A stretch of DNA of 64,000 bases. Origin: Miscanthus floridulus (lineage: Eukaryota; Streptophyta; Magnoliopsida; Poales; Poaceae). Shown in pieces: positions 55,184-64,000 of this stretch. The position numbers and the translations under genes are program-made. The DNA lies in NCBI RefSeq assembly GCF_019320115.1, contig NC_089587.1, positions 88,182,939 to 88,246,938 of the forward strand, in the 5' to 3' direction. Numbering within the stretch: position 1 is the first letter of the stretch; every line of letters begins with the position of its first letter. Under the pieces are notes generated by a model. The model saw nothing but the letters and a program-made list of their open reading frames with translations, did no database searches and had not been told where the DNA came from.

Positions 55184-56769
55184 TAGATACTCGAAGCAGC
55201 TTAGTTTTGCAGCAAAACGAGCTGGCGGCGCTCGGTCAGCCTTTTACCGGCGATGCAAGGAACGTCGATTAGTAGTGTAGCTGTTGCGCACATTTCCGGA
55301 TGACTCCACTCCACGCTCTGTTCCCAGCCCTTTCCTATGCAGGACTGCAAGGAGATGATTAGCTCGTGGATGGGAACTGGGAAGTGAGGTCGTCATGGCA
55401 ATTGAGCACCTCGGTCATCATTTCTTTGGATTGGAGAAGAGTATGATGGGGAAGAACAGCGCACTACGCCTACGCGGCGGGCCATTACAGGCGTCCAACT
55501 CTGTTATTTTCCGAACCAACCAAAGCCATGAAGCAAGAAAAGCACCAGAAAAACCAATGGAGCTCATTGAAGTTGCAGGTCCCAGAGAAAAAGGCACTGG
55601 CCAGCTATCTGGATCTTGGAAAGGGCTCCGCGCGGTAGGTGGCGGTCGACCGAGATGATTACCTGTTCCTGCTGGAGCCTTGCTGCTGCTGCTGCTGCTG
55701 CGTTCTGACGAATTTCTCATGCGGCCATGGCCATGGGTGCGTTCCTGGCGAGCACATGGCTGCCTGGGGCCGCCAACAGGTGTGTGGACGGGACGGTCCC
55801 CGCCGCGGCGGCGCGGCTCCCGGTGGAAATTACCGCGCGCCTGACCGCCTGTGCCTGTGCGCCGTGCGCGCGTATGGGCGCACATGCCGCCGCAGCGCGT
55901 GTCGGCGTCGTGGTCGTCGTCTTCTTCGCCGTCGTCAGCCAGTCTGAATCCTGTCTGTATGCTCGCGCGGTGCGCGCCAGACAGCCTTGCAGTTGCACGA
56001 ACCTTAAGGTGCGCCTGTTTTTTAGCAGGTAGGGGTAGGCCTGATGGTTGACGGCTGGACGGACGTCTACGCAGGGCCGAGAGGCAGATGACTACTCCTG
56101 CTCTTCAGTCTTCAGTGGTCACAGAGAGAACGCATCGTGGGCATTTGAGACGCTGGACCAGCGAGTCACCGCCGTAGAATCCAGCTTTTGGGGTTCAACT
56201 TGTGGTCTCGCTTTTACAACCCCGTGCGTCGGATAACAAAACTTTTGTAATAAAAATATACGAATCGCCGGATAAGATAATAATACTGTGAAAATTAAAT
56301 ACAGACGTTAAAGTGATATTTAATTTAAAAAGTAAAGTTCGTGAAATTAACACAGTCACGGAGAGCGCAGCATCGTAAGTTTATAAACTCTAATGTATAG
56401 ATCTTTCCGTGATACAGTTAAGATAATGTTTTATATCGACAGGAAGAAATATACGTGCGCCTATAAATCTAAGAATAAGCTCACAGTTTTGTTTCTGTGG
56501 TCGTTTTGTTTCTGTAGCTAAGGTGAACTGAACAGAGAGAACTCATGGTAGGCATTTGTGACGCTGGACCAGCGAGGAACGAATCACCGCTGTAGAATCC
56601 AGCTTTTGCTTTTGCAGTTCAACTTGTGGCCTAAACATCGATTATGGTCTCGCTTGTACAATCCATGACCAAACCTAAATTATGGAATTGCCTCACTAGT
56701 TTCTACCAGCTGGTGTGATTCATCCACTACGACCTAGGGATTGCGCAAAAGATAGCTTTTTACGGTACA
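55184..56769. other. Gene-free stretch
   Basis: No gene supported. A CTG microsatellite (about 55681-55701) and GC-rich DNA with overlapping frames at 55720-55950 have no domain I recognise. The string GACGCTGGACCAGCGAG occurs twice (about 56149 and 56560), a local duplication. Confidence 0.4.
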
Positions 56770-56875
56770 ATGTTTGTTTTGCTGAAAAGCCTGGCTAAAA
56801 AATATTATTCACTGATTTGTTGAGAGAGAAAAGCACTGTATCATAATTGTCAAGCTGATAAGTTAAGTGAACAAA
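56770..56875. repeat. MITE copy related to 17118-17230
   Basis: Shares TGAGAGAGAAAAGCACTGTA and GCTGATAAGTTAAGTGAACA with that family. The terminal repeats have decayed. Confidence 0.5.
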
Positions 56876-57177
56876 GTAGACGGTCTAGATTTCAATGGTC
56901 AACAATGTACATTCTAGCTTCCACAATTTAGGGTGGATTCAAGTAAGGACCATTGAAACTTTAGTGTTTTTGGGATCGGAACTGTTTCCTCTTATAAGGT
57001 TTTTTGAAACCTTTTTTGAATGAACAGTACGAGTTTTCATTGTATTTTTAGGAGAGAATTGATCCAATTTTTAGGGAAATGCTAACATGTCTATACTAAA
57101 ACTAAAAAAAAAAACACAACTAAACAAACATCTACATCTAACACGGTCAACTGAACTGGAGCTCTTCTAATGACTAT

Positions 57178-57832
57178 GACCTGTTTGGTAGGGCCTCAGC
57201 TCCTACTAAAAGGGCTCCAGTTTGTGGAGCAGCTTCTCTGGTGAAAGTAAAGCTGTTTTGAAATAAAAGAAACAAGGTAGTTTGGTAATAATTTGTATTT
57301 GGTTTGTAAGAGCTTCTCCAATGGTGTTTAGAAAGTGACTCGTGGGATTGTTTTAATTGGCATGAGTCGAAGCATGCACCACTACAACAAACCGATGTAT
57401 AGAGTGTGTCAGGAACCGACCACCAAACATGAGCCAATTCATACCAATTAAAAATAGTATTCATGAGAAAAGAAGAGAAGGAGGAAAGGTACGGAAAGCA
57501 CCATTGCTCGTGCAAGTGTCCGGCTTAGGAGAATAAAATGATTTTTTATTTGATTGGCCCAAAGGAAGAGTCAACCCACCACTGGAGATTAAACGGAATC
57601 GACTCAATTGCATCCTGTCACGAACGTACATTGCCCTGGTGAGTCGCCCCACCACTGCGCATGCCCTGAGGAGCTGAGAAACGCCACTTTTATCGGTTCT
57701 CTTCTATTAAAAACGGCTATCGCTCCTCAAAGTTCCTTGCAAGAAGCCATTTTTTAGATGGATGTTTGACAAGGTTCCTTCCAATAAAACACAAGAAGCT
57801 GAAGCCAGTGCCGAAGCTCTGCCAAACATAGC
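57178..57832. repeat. Probable non-autonomous hAT-like element
   Basis: CCTGTTTGGTAGGGCCTCAG at the left resembles the reverse complement of the right end, GGCTATGTTTGGCAGAGCTT. Subterminal CAGCTCC/GAAGCTG motifs recur. No transposase and no clear duplication. A Stowaway-like or other small insertion may lie within (about 57305-57330). Confidence 0.4.
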
Positions 57833-58600
57833 CTACGATCCCTTACAAGGTAAAAGAACACAAAGCTCAATTGATAGAAAAAAATCCACAACTACAAACC
57901 AGGTAAACAAAAAGATAGCAAAGAATTGAAAGTCCTATCTTACATGAGAATAGAGCAATTACTTTCAATTACTAAAACTTAATCCCTTATATATATAGTT
58001 AATGAGAATTCAAGAAACCGAATTCTAGAGTGCATGGGATGTGTGGTGCACCGGTTTGTAAAAACTTCAACCCTTTTATATGTGGAACCCACATGATAGT
58101 GGAAAACGTTCTCTCCTTCCTCTTGTCTTTCTTGTCTCTCTTCTCTCCGCCCTCTCCCCTAGGTGCCACTAAGACCCATCTTACCTGCCTAGCTTGCTGC
58201 ACGGTGGCTCCCACACTTGACCTCCGCCTGCCTGCCGTACTCGTCTTCGCAGCTCTAGATGCTGTGGCATAGTGGTGGATTGAGTTTGTCAACACAAGAA
58301 AGTTTGGTGGCGGCAATGTCCTGTCGTAGGGGAAGAAGGGGGATTGAAGCAGTCACCCCCATTTGTTTGAGGGTTTGAGAAATAAATTTAGGGAAAAAGA
58401 CAAGAAAAGAGATCTGATGGACCATATTTTTTCATAGTTTTTTAGAGAAAATGGATCGATTTTCTCAATTGGGTGGAGATGCTCTTACTAGAGGCAATTT
58501 ATTTGAGATCCATATTCTTGTGTAAACGCTTTAGATTTAGGTTCTCCCAACAAAATGTTTTGTGTGATGGGTGAATCAGAATCATTTTTAAAATGGGACC
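57833..58600. other. Gene-free stretch
   Basis: No gene. It contains GGGTGGAGATGCTCTT (about 58471), a motif seen at ends of small grass elements (see rejected items). The bases GGACC (58596-58600) precede the next LTR. Confidence 0.4.
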
Positions 58601-59815
58601 TGTCGGTGTTTCGAACAGCCGACTAGTAAATTTGTATATTGCACGTTTGACCTAGATGGTGTGCTAAGAGAACACGAGGATTATACTGGTTCGGGCCGAA
58701 TGTCCCTACGTCTAGTTTCGGGCTGCTCGTGTTACCAGCACTGAGTTTGTAGTAGGGGGTTACAAACTGGCGAGAGAGGAAGGAGCTCCCAAGTCTCTAT
58801 GGTTCGATTGCTCGATTCTTCTACTACTCGATCTATTGGTCGATGGATCTCCCTTTCTGAACGGTGCCCTGCCTTCCCTTTTATAGACCAAGGGGAGAGA
58901 ACAGGATACCAGAGACCGAGAGAAGGGAAGAGGAAAAAAATAAAGAGAAATAAGGCTCATGGGAGTATGCCGTCCTCCTCTTCGCGTGGGTCCCGCTGAC
59001 CCTGTAGATCGTGGTGGCAGCGGCGTGGCACCGGGGTCTTGTTGGCCACTGCAGCACACGTGCGGGTATCGTGTGCCATTCTTGTCTTCCATCCCATCCG
59101 AGCGGACGAAATGGTCAAAGGGCCCCCTGACAGAGGCCATACGAAGGGCTGGAGGTACAGTGCCAGTCAACTGACGTCGGTCGACTGACGTTGGACGCTG
59201 GTCAGGCAGGGAGTTGGTAGCATAGTGCTGGCCTGTTAATGCGGTGGGCGACGTGAGTGTCCCAGCATAGCCTGATGCGACCACCAGTCGCATCAGGACG
59301 CGCCCGAGACGTGCTCCCGGGCGTGCGCCTCCACGCCATAGTGGTTGAAGCGGTTCGAGTACCACCCCTGGGGCCACTGCTTTTGTTCGGTTGCAAATCC
59401 GACCCCGAGGGAACGAGCAAGGCAGAAATCTCGCCCTAGGGGCCGAGCGAGACTGAATCCGACCCTCGGGGGTCGGACGAGGCGGAGCCCTCCCCATGGG
59501 ACCGGACAAGTCAGAGCCCGTGCCCTGGGGTCGGAGAAGTCGGAGCCCATGCCTTAGGGTTGGATGAGGTAGAAACCTCATCCTCGGAGTCGGAGCCCAC
59601 GCCTTGGGGTTGGACAAGGCATAAACCTCGTCCTCGGAGTCAGAGCCCACGCCTTAGGGTCGGATGAGGCGAAAACCTCGTCCTCAGAGTGGGACGAGGC
59701 GTGGCCTAGCCCCTGGGGGTCGGATGAGGCCGCAGTTGCGTCCTTAACCATCGGATGAGCCGACGTGATGCTCATTAATCCTTTGGCTCGGATACCCAGG
59801 AATAGATATCCGACA
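58601..59815 (-). repeat. 3' LTR of a third gypsy element, 1215 bp
   Basis: Plus-strand TGTCGGTGTTTCGAACAGCC to ATATCCGACA, followed directly by GTAGCCCCCGAGCC, the mirror of a polypurine tract. So this is the 3' LTR of a minus-strand element that continues beyond the window's right end. A TATA box is present on the minus strand (plus 58878-58885 reads CTTTTATA). The partner 5' LTR and gag-pol are not in the window. It differs from the 1571/35247 family except at the first bases. Confidence 0.8.
59542..59691. repeat. 50-bp tandem repeat inside LTR, three units
   Basis: Units start at 59542, 59592 and 59642, each with GGAGCCCACGCCTT, a GGATGAGG and CCTCGTCCTC. Diverged relatives (CGGACGAGGCGGAGCC) extend back to about 59400. 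Confidence 0.85.
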
Positions 59816-61208
59816 GTAGCCCCCGAGCCTTTAGAGGAGTGAGACACTCCTGCAAACTCTTTTTGCGATCCGTCGCTTAAGGGTGCATGGGAGTACTATT
59901 CATTATTGTCGCTTAATGAAAGCTTGTATTCGCTTTGTTGCTCCTATGGCCGTTGTGCCGTGGAGGCGGGTTGTTATTGGAACTTCGGCGTTTTTTCCCT
60001 TTGTACTGCGTAGGGTAATCAGATAGGATTTATACACCTAGCCTCCATAGGGAGGACTAGCAAAGGCCACGGAGGCACGCTGAGCAGACATAGGCTCCCA
60101 TGCTCCTGAGCCTACGGCCGACTAGGAGTCGGTCGGAGGCTGAGCATTTTGGTACTTATCCTTGGGGCCACAGACTCTTATCTCTTTCAGTCGGGGTGTT
60201 CGCCTGTGTACGTTCCGACTACAGCCAGTACGGCCGATCGGTTCCCTAAGTGGGGATTGGGCGGCCCGAGCCCTCGAGCCTCTAGGGGTCGGTCGGGGTC
60301 GGTCGCCTAGTTTCTTGCATCACTCTATCCATGGTTTCCACAACCGAAGGTGACTCATCGTATATTTACGACCGCGTGTTCTATCTCTTTGCGATGCCAA
60401 GCCCCTGAGCCCCCGTGCATAGCAGGGGTCCAGTCGGGGGTCGGTTCATCTTGTGATCATCATCCCTCATGCGTCCATTTGCTAGAATAGAGGGGTTGAG
60501 TCGTGTCATGCTTTCCTCGCTGGACGAAGCACTGTGCTCGGTGAGTTGTTAACGGGCTTGTTCGAGTGGAGCCCCGGCATCCCCTTCGTGGGGGCCCATT
60601 TTGAGATCAGCTGGTGACTGACTCCAGATTCTTGGTGGCCAGTCCATATAGTTCTCAGATCCATTCGACCGATCTGAGGGCTCGATGCCTTTCTTTGGGG
60701 AAATCCCATGGAGCTTGCATTCTCCAAGACTCGAAACTAGGGTCGGGATGCCCGTGGTGCTTCGCGCGCCTCAGGTACTAGCCTCTAGCGGGCCAGTCCT
60801 TAACCTCCCCTCACTCTAGGGTGCCCTAAAGAGGAAGTGATCCCAACGGTGGGCCAACCTTTGAACTCCTTGGTGTTAATGGGCCGTGGGAGCGTTTTCA
60901 GCTCCATATCTCACTTACCTACGGCGTCCCATAGCCTTTGAAGGCAAATCATCGCCCGGCGGATCCTTCATGGGGAAGATTTTGATAGGCATGTGCTCGT
61001 CTCTTGAGGTAGCGATGCGACTTATAAACGGAGCTGTTTCTCCCTAGCCTCTGTACGCACAGCAGTATCCTTGCCCCTCTAGTCTTTCTGCCTTTCGCTC
61101 TCAAGTTCTGGCCTTCGCTCCCCTATTTCTGCTCCACCACCGGCGAAGTTCTCGCTCTCCAGCCCTACGCCACCACTGGATCTTCTGCATCGCCATCCCT
61201 GTTCCTCG
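59816..61208. other. Polypurine side and upstream region of third antisense gene
   Basis: GTAGCCCCCGAGCCTTTAG abuts the LTR. The 60100-60450 part (CAGTCGGGGTGTTCGCC, GCCCGAGCCCTCGAGCC) parallels 36020-36400 upstream of the antisense gene in the 35247 element. The last 200 bases before 61209 are pyrimidine-rich (CTCTCAAGTTCTGGCCTT), as expected for a 5' UTR. No coding region supported. Confidence 0.5.
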
Positions 61209-62091
61209 ATGGAGCTGTGGCTTCACTTTGATGTTCTCCACGTGCGCATGGAGGGTCTAGTTAAGAAGGGCCTTCTCCATGTGAGGACCATGGTGATGGA
61301 GTGGATCGTACCTGGTGGTGAGGATGCACCGTCATCGCCCAATGGCTACGTCATCTCCTTCATCCCCTTCCACGTGCGTGGGTTCATGACTCCTCCCCAC
61401 CGATTCCTCTAAGGGCTGCTACACTACTGTGGGCTTGAGATGCAGCATCTCGGCCTTCGTCGTGCTGTGCGAGGGGTATCTAGGGATCGAGCCCCACTTT
61501 GAGCTATGGAAGTACTTCTTCACCATCGAGCTATAGAAGAAGGAGAGGAAGAAGCCAGACCTGGCAGTGCCGATGGGATGTGCGAGCATCTGTCTTTGAG
61601 GCAACCAGTCATCGGAGTACATGTCCATCCCATTATCAAAGTCCAACAAGGGGTGCATAAGCTCTGGTTCTACCTAAGGAACGACATCGATGCCCCCCCT
61701 ACCGATCTTCACCAACCACCTGATCGAGGAGGCGCTGAACACGTGGAGGTACGAGCCCATCATGAAGGAGCAGAAGAGGCTCGGTGATCTTCTCAAAGCC
61801 ATAGCTACTCTAAAGGTTCGTGGTCTTCGTAGGACCGGTGTTGTCGAAGCGTACCACGATAGGAGGCTAGCGCCGCTGATGGCGCGTGCTCTTCTGATGT
61901 ACAAGATGACATCAGATTCCGTACCCAAAGGGACGGTGATGGTCATCGGTGAGGCCCTCAGCGTTGGTGAAATGGCACAACGCATCAAGGAGGCGATGGA
62001 GTGCCTGGTAGATCCATCGATGGATCTCGCCTCGGTGTACCCGGTCCCGGGGCATGCCGCGATGTGTCTGGACGCGGGTTTCATCAAACTG
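61209..62091 (+). pseudogene. Antisense gene of third gypsy, N-terminal exon
   Basis: From ATG 61209: MELWLHFDVLHVRMEGLVKK, then HVRGFMTPPHRFL*GLLHYC and GLEMQHL. A frame change follows, then VLCEGYLGIEPHFELWKYFF in another frame and a TAG after TIEL. A third frame from about 61640 reads KLWFYLRNDIDAP, then LPIFTNHLIEEALNTWRYEP through to FIKL. GLLHYCGLEMQHL and GYLGIEPHFELW are the Transposase_28-like signature shared with the other two antisense genes. The exon ends at a consensus donor CTG|GTAAGC (exon end 62091). Two or more frameshifts make it the most damaged of the three at its N-terminus. Confidence 0.6.
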
Positions 62092-62164
62092 GTAAGCCTT
62101 CTTCGAGTTTCTTTCCTTAGCTGACCCTCCTCTATTCTCAGATTCTAAGCGCCGAGATTTGCAG

Positions 62165-62400
62165 CCTGGCCTCTTCGCCCGTGAGTCCAACCCACCACTG
62201 CTAGAAGACGCGGCTAGGAGGGCAGTGAACCATGTTGTGGCTGAGGTGATGAAGGTGAAGAAGGAGTGGAAGAAGGTGAAGAAGGAGCGAGCGAAGCTAC
62301 AGCGTGGAAAGCGCCAGCAAGGCTCCAAGGAGAGAGACGACGATGAGGAGGAGGACGAGTCCGACCCCAACATCCCATGGGGTGCGCTTGCACGCTAGGA
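62165..62400 (+). pseudogene. Antisense gene of third gypsy, basic/acidic exon
   Basis: After a GATTTGCAG acceptor and in phase with the previous exon: PGLFARESNPPLLEDAARRA, VNHVVAEVMKVKKEWKKVKK, then KLQRGKRQQGSKERDDDEEE and SDPNIPWGALAR*. The Lys-rich helix and basic patch parallel the basic exons of the other two antisense genes. The terminal TAG is followed within 30 codons by two more TAGs (R*DE*ANVG*ANM), all at positions where Gln (CAG) is plausible. Confidence 0.55.
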
Positions 62401-62756
62401 TGAGTAGGCTAACGTGGGGTAGGCCAACATGACCCTGATTCCACAGCATGCCCCGACGCAAACTAAAGAGGATGTGCCTCCAAGATTGGTGGGGGAGGAT
62501 GCACCCGTAAGGTCGGTGGAGCAAGTCCGCCTTACTCTGACCGACCCCGCTAGGGTGACCTCGATTACGCAGCAAGCCCCAGCGCAAACCAAAGAGGAGG
62601 CGCCTCCATGATCGGTGGGGGAGGACGTGCCCCTGAGGTCAGAGGAGCAAGTCCGCCCTGCTCCGACTGATCCCACCGGTGGATCGAAGCGGCCAACTGC
62701 CGACATGGTGGAGTTGACGTCGAGCGATCAGCCCCTGAAATGTTCTCGGACAATGG
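62401..62756 (+). pseudogene. Antisense gene of third gypsy, repeat-containing part
   Basis: Two in-frame 42-residue repeats (126-bp period; CAAACTAAAGAGGA at 62459 and CAAACCAAAGAGGA at 62585). The first reads IPQHAPTQTKEDVPPRLVGE and the second ITQQAPAQTKEEAPP*SVGE. The second copy has TGA where the first has AGA, consistent with a CGA intermediate. The sequence is Pro/Glu/Thr-rich and probably disordered. It ends near a GTGAGT donor-like site (about 62764). Confidence 0.45.
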
Positions 62757-62875
62757 TGTCGAGGTGAGTTAACAACTTCTTCACCCTTTCATTGCGTTCT
62801 CGGATTTATCATGTGACGTTGGTGCTTTCTGTAGGACCGACCCTAGCAACCTCCTGGCATTGGCGCCGTAGAAGA

Positions 62876-63420
62876 TCTTGGCACGTTGGAGGCGGAGGTG
62901 CCAATTGTGCCAAATGAGGCGCTCATGGAATCGGTGCCCGCACGCGGTCGACGTGCCCAAGGTGGGTCAGACGCGGTGATGGCTTGGACTTTGGAGCCCA
63001 AGCTACTAGCCTCATCTACCATCAGAGGGTCCGCTCCTGAGGGAGCATCCGTGACGGAGGAGGTACCGTCGACTCCTGTTTGGCTGACCCTGACGGTTGC
63101 GACGGTCGACCCCTTGGTTGGGGTCGAGCCCTCCCGAACCCTTGTTTGGCTGGGCAATGATTCGCTCACGTGGGGAAGAAACTGGCTCCATTGGGCCTAG
63201 TGGCTGGACCTGAGTGACTCGGTGTTCACCCTCAACGACTCGACGGAGGTGAAGGATTGGACGAGCATGTGCTCGGGACTTGAGTCCGCAGTCCGCTCTC
63301 TGATCGACGCATTGGGGGTGTTGAAGGATTACGTCGCCCCGGCCAGCCAGGTTTGTTGTGTCTTCAGTTTTCTACTTTTGAGCACTGTTTATATAATTCT
63401 AACATGATTTTTTTGTAGTC
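62876..63420 (+). pseudogene. Antisense gene of third gypsy, C-terminal part
   Basis: LEAEVPIVPNEALMESVPAR runs open to a TAG at about 63198 (LHWA*WLDLSD), continues FTLNDSTEVKDWTSMCSGLE with SAVRSLIDALGVLKDYVAP, then meets an intron-like AT-rich stretch (63350-63417). Beyond it, coding is lost within 100 bases at the Sirevirus LTR. The downstream coiled-coil part seen in the 35247 element is therefore either beyond the insertion, outside the window, or absent. Confidence 0.4.
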
Positions 63421-63521
63421 CCTTGTGATGCGCAGCTGAGAGAAGTCCCTATTCCTCTGTCGTGAGAGGGAGGTCTAGGGCTTGCTGCTGAAGTGCCACG
63501 GCTATAGGAGGAGGTGGTGAG

Positions 63522-64000
63522 TGAAAGGTCCTAATGGCTAGAGGGGGGTGAATAGCCTAATAAAATTTCTACAACAACACTTAACAAAATGGTTAGACAA
63601 TTATGAGGCGAAGCAAGTGTTACGCTAGCCTACTCAAAATGCAAGCCACCTACCACAATTCTAGTTTAGATAGTGTCAATTCACACAAGAGCAATGACAC
63701 TAACCTATGTTAGTGTGCTCTCAAAGGCTAACTAAAGAGCCACACCAACCAAGCATGCAAGCTCTCACAACTAGCTACACTAAAGAGCTTGTCAACTAGT
63801 TTGTGGTAAAGTAAAGAGAGTGATCAAGAGGGTTATACCACCGTGTAGATGAAGAACCAATCAATCACAAAGATGAATAACAATGAAGACCAATCACCTC
63901 AGAATCAATAATGAACACAATGATTTTTACCGAGGTTCACTTGCTTGCCGGCAAGCTAGTCCTCGTTGTGGTGATTCACTCACTTGGAGGTTCATGCGCT
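63522..64000 (-). mobile_element. Sirevirus LTR (TGAAAG family), inverted, cut by window end
   Basis: Plus-strand TGAAAGGTCCTAATGGCTAG is the reverse complement of the 3' end of the LTRs at 5502 and 30280. The match continues to the window end (GGTTCACTTGCTTGCCGGCA mirrors 29840-29870). Whether it is a solo LTR or the end of a full element lies outside the window. Confidence 0.85.

Noticed and set aside
57305..58491. AAGAGCTTCTCCA and TGGAGATGCTCTT as ends of a 1.2-kb element
   Set aside because: The match is short, no duplication is visible, and the interval overlaps the better supported 57178-57832 element.

Overview
The window looks like nuclear DNA of a grass, most likely a panicoid/Andropogoneae species of the sorghum-sugarcane-maize type. 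The grounds are the nested LTR retrotransposons with grass-type ends, Sirevirus LTRs rich in GACCGGACGC/GCGTCCGGTC motifs, several grass-style MITEs, and one GC-rich single-exon plant gene. Species cannot be fixed from the sequence alone. I recognise one intact host gene: an AIR12-like secreted DOMON cytochrome at 53925-54701. Most of the rest is transposable elements.

Layout. (1) 1-12050: TE-like DNA, possibly one long old LTR, split by a Ty3/gypsy element at 1571-10485 (LTRs 1571-2725 and 9340-10485, near-TSD GCATA/GCATG). That element has lost its integrase and carries a Sirevirus solo LTR at 3549-5502. (2) 12614-19732: gene-free DNA with MITEs (12614-13299, 15960-16060, 16751-16892, 17118-17230, 18331-18572). 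(3) 19733-33212: one Ty1/copia element with perfect TSD GCCAC. A gag-pol-less Ty3/gypsy element (19758-23613, perfect TSD ACCCG) sits 25 bp inside its 5' LTR, and a 5'-truncated Sirevirus (about 26820-30280) sits inside its pol. (4) 33213-35246: gene-free. (5) 35247-50678: a minus-strand gypsy element of the same family as the first, with gag, protease, RT, RNase H and integrase remnants, plus an extra gene on the opposite strand (37403-41117). It carries a Sirevirus-like solo LTR at 46625-48114 (TSD GGTGT). (6) 51056-53116: a PIF/Harbinger-like DNA transposon (TSD AAA) that contains the last two coding exons of a 14-3-3 gene (a Pack-type element). (7) 53329-58600: the AIR12 gene and its flanks, with MITEs on both sides. 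(8) 58601-64000: the 3' part of a third minus-strand gypsy element (LTR 58601-59815) with its own antisense gene (61209-63420), cut by a minus-strand Sirevirus LTR from 63522 to the window end.

The most striking theme is that three gypsy elements each carry, next to their 3' LTR, a gene on the strand opposite to gag-pol. All three genes share an N-terminal 'putative gypsy type transposon' (Transposase_28-like) domain. At least two then show a lysine/arginine-rich stretch, and one a long coiled coil. In the 19758-23613 element gag-pol is gone, yet the antisense gene still reads as three exons whose splice phases agree, with only two stop codons. Extra antisense ORFs are known in Tat-lineage elements; their function is not.

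A second theme is decay. In-frame stops in the gypsy copies are mostly TAG, often where Gln (CAG) or Trp (TGG) is expected, as predicted for deamination of methylated CHG cytosines. Several of these TAGs are shared by two separate copies of the same family. All coordinates and repeat comparisons were made by eye.
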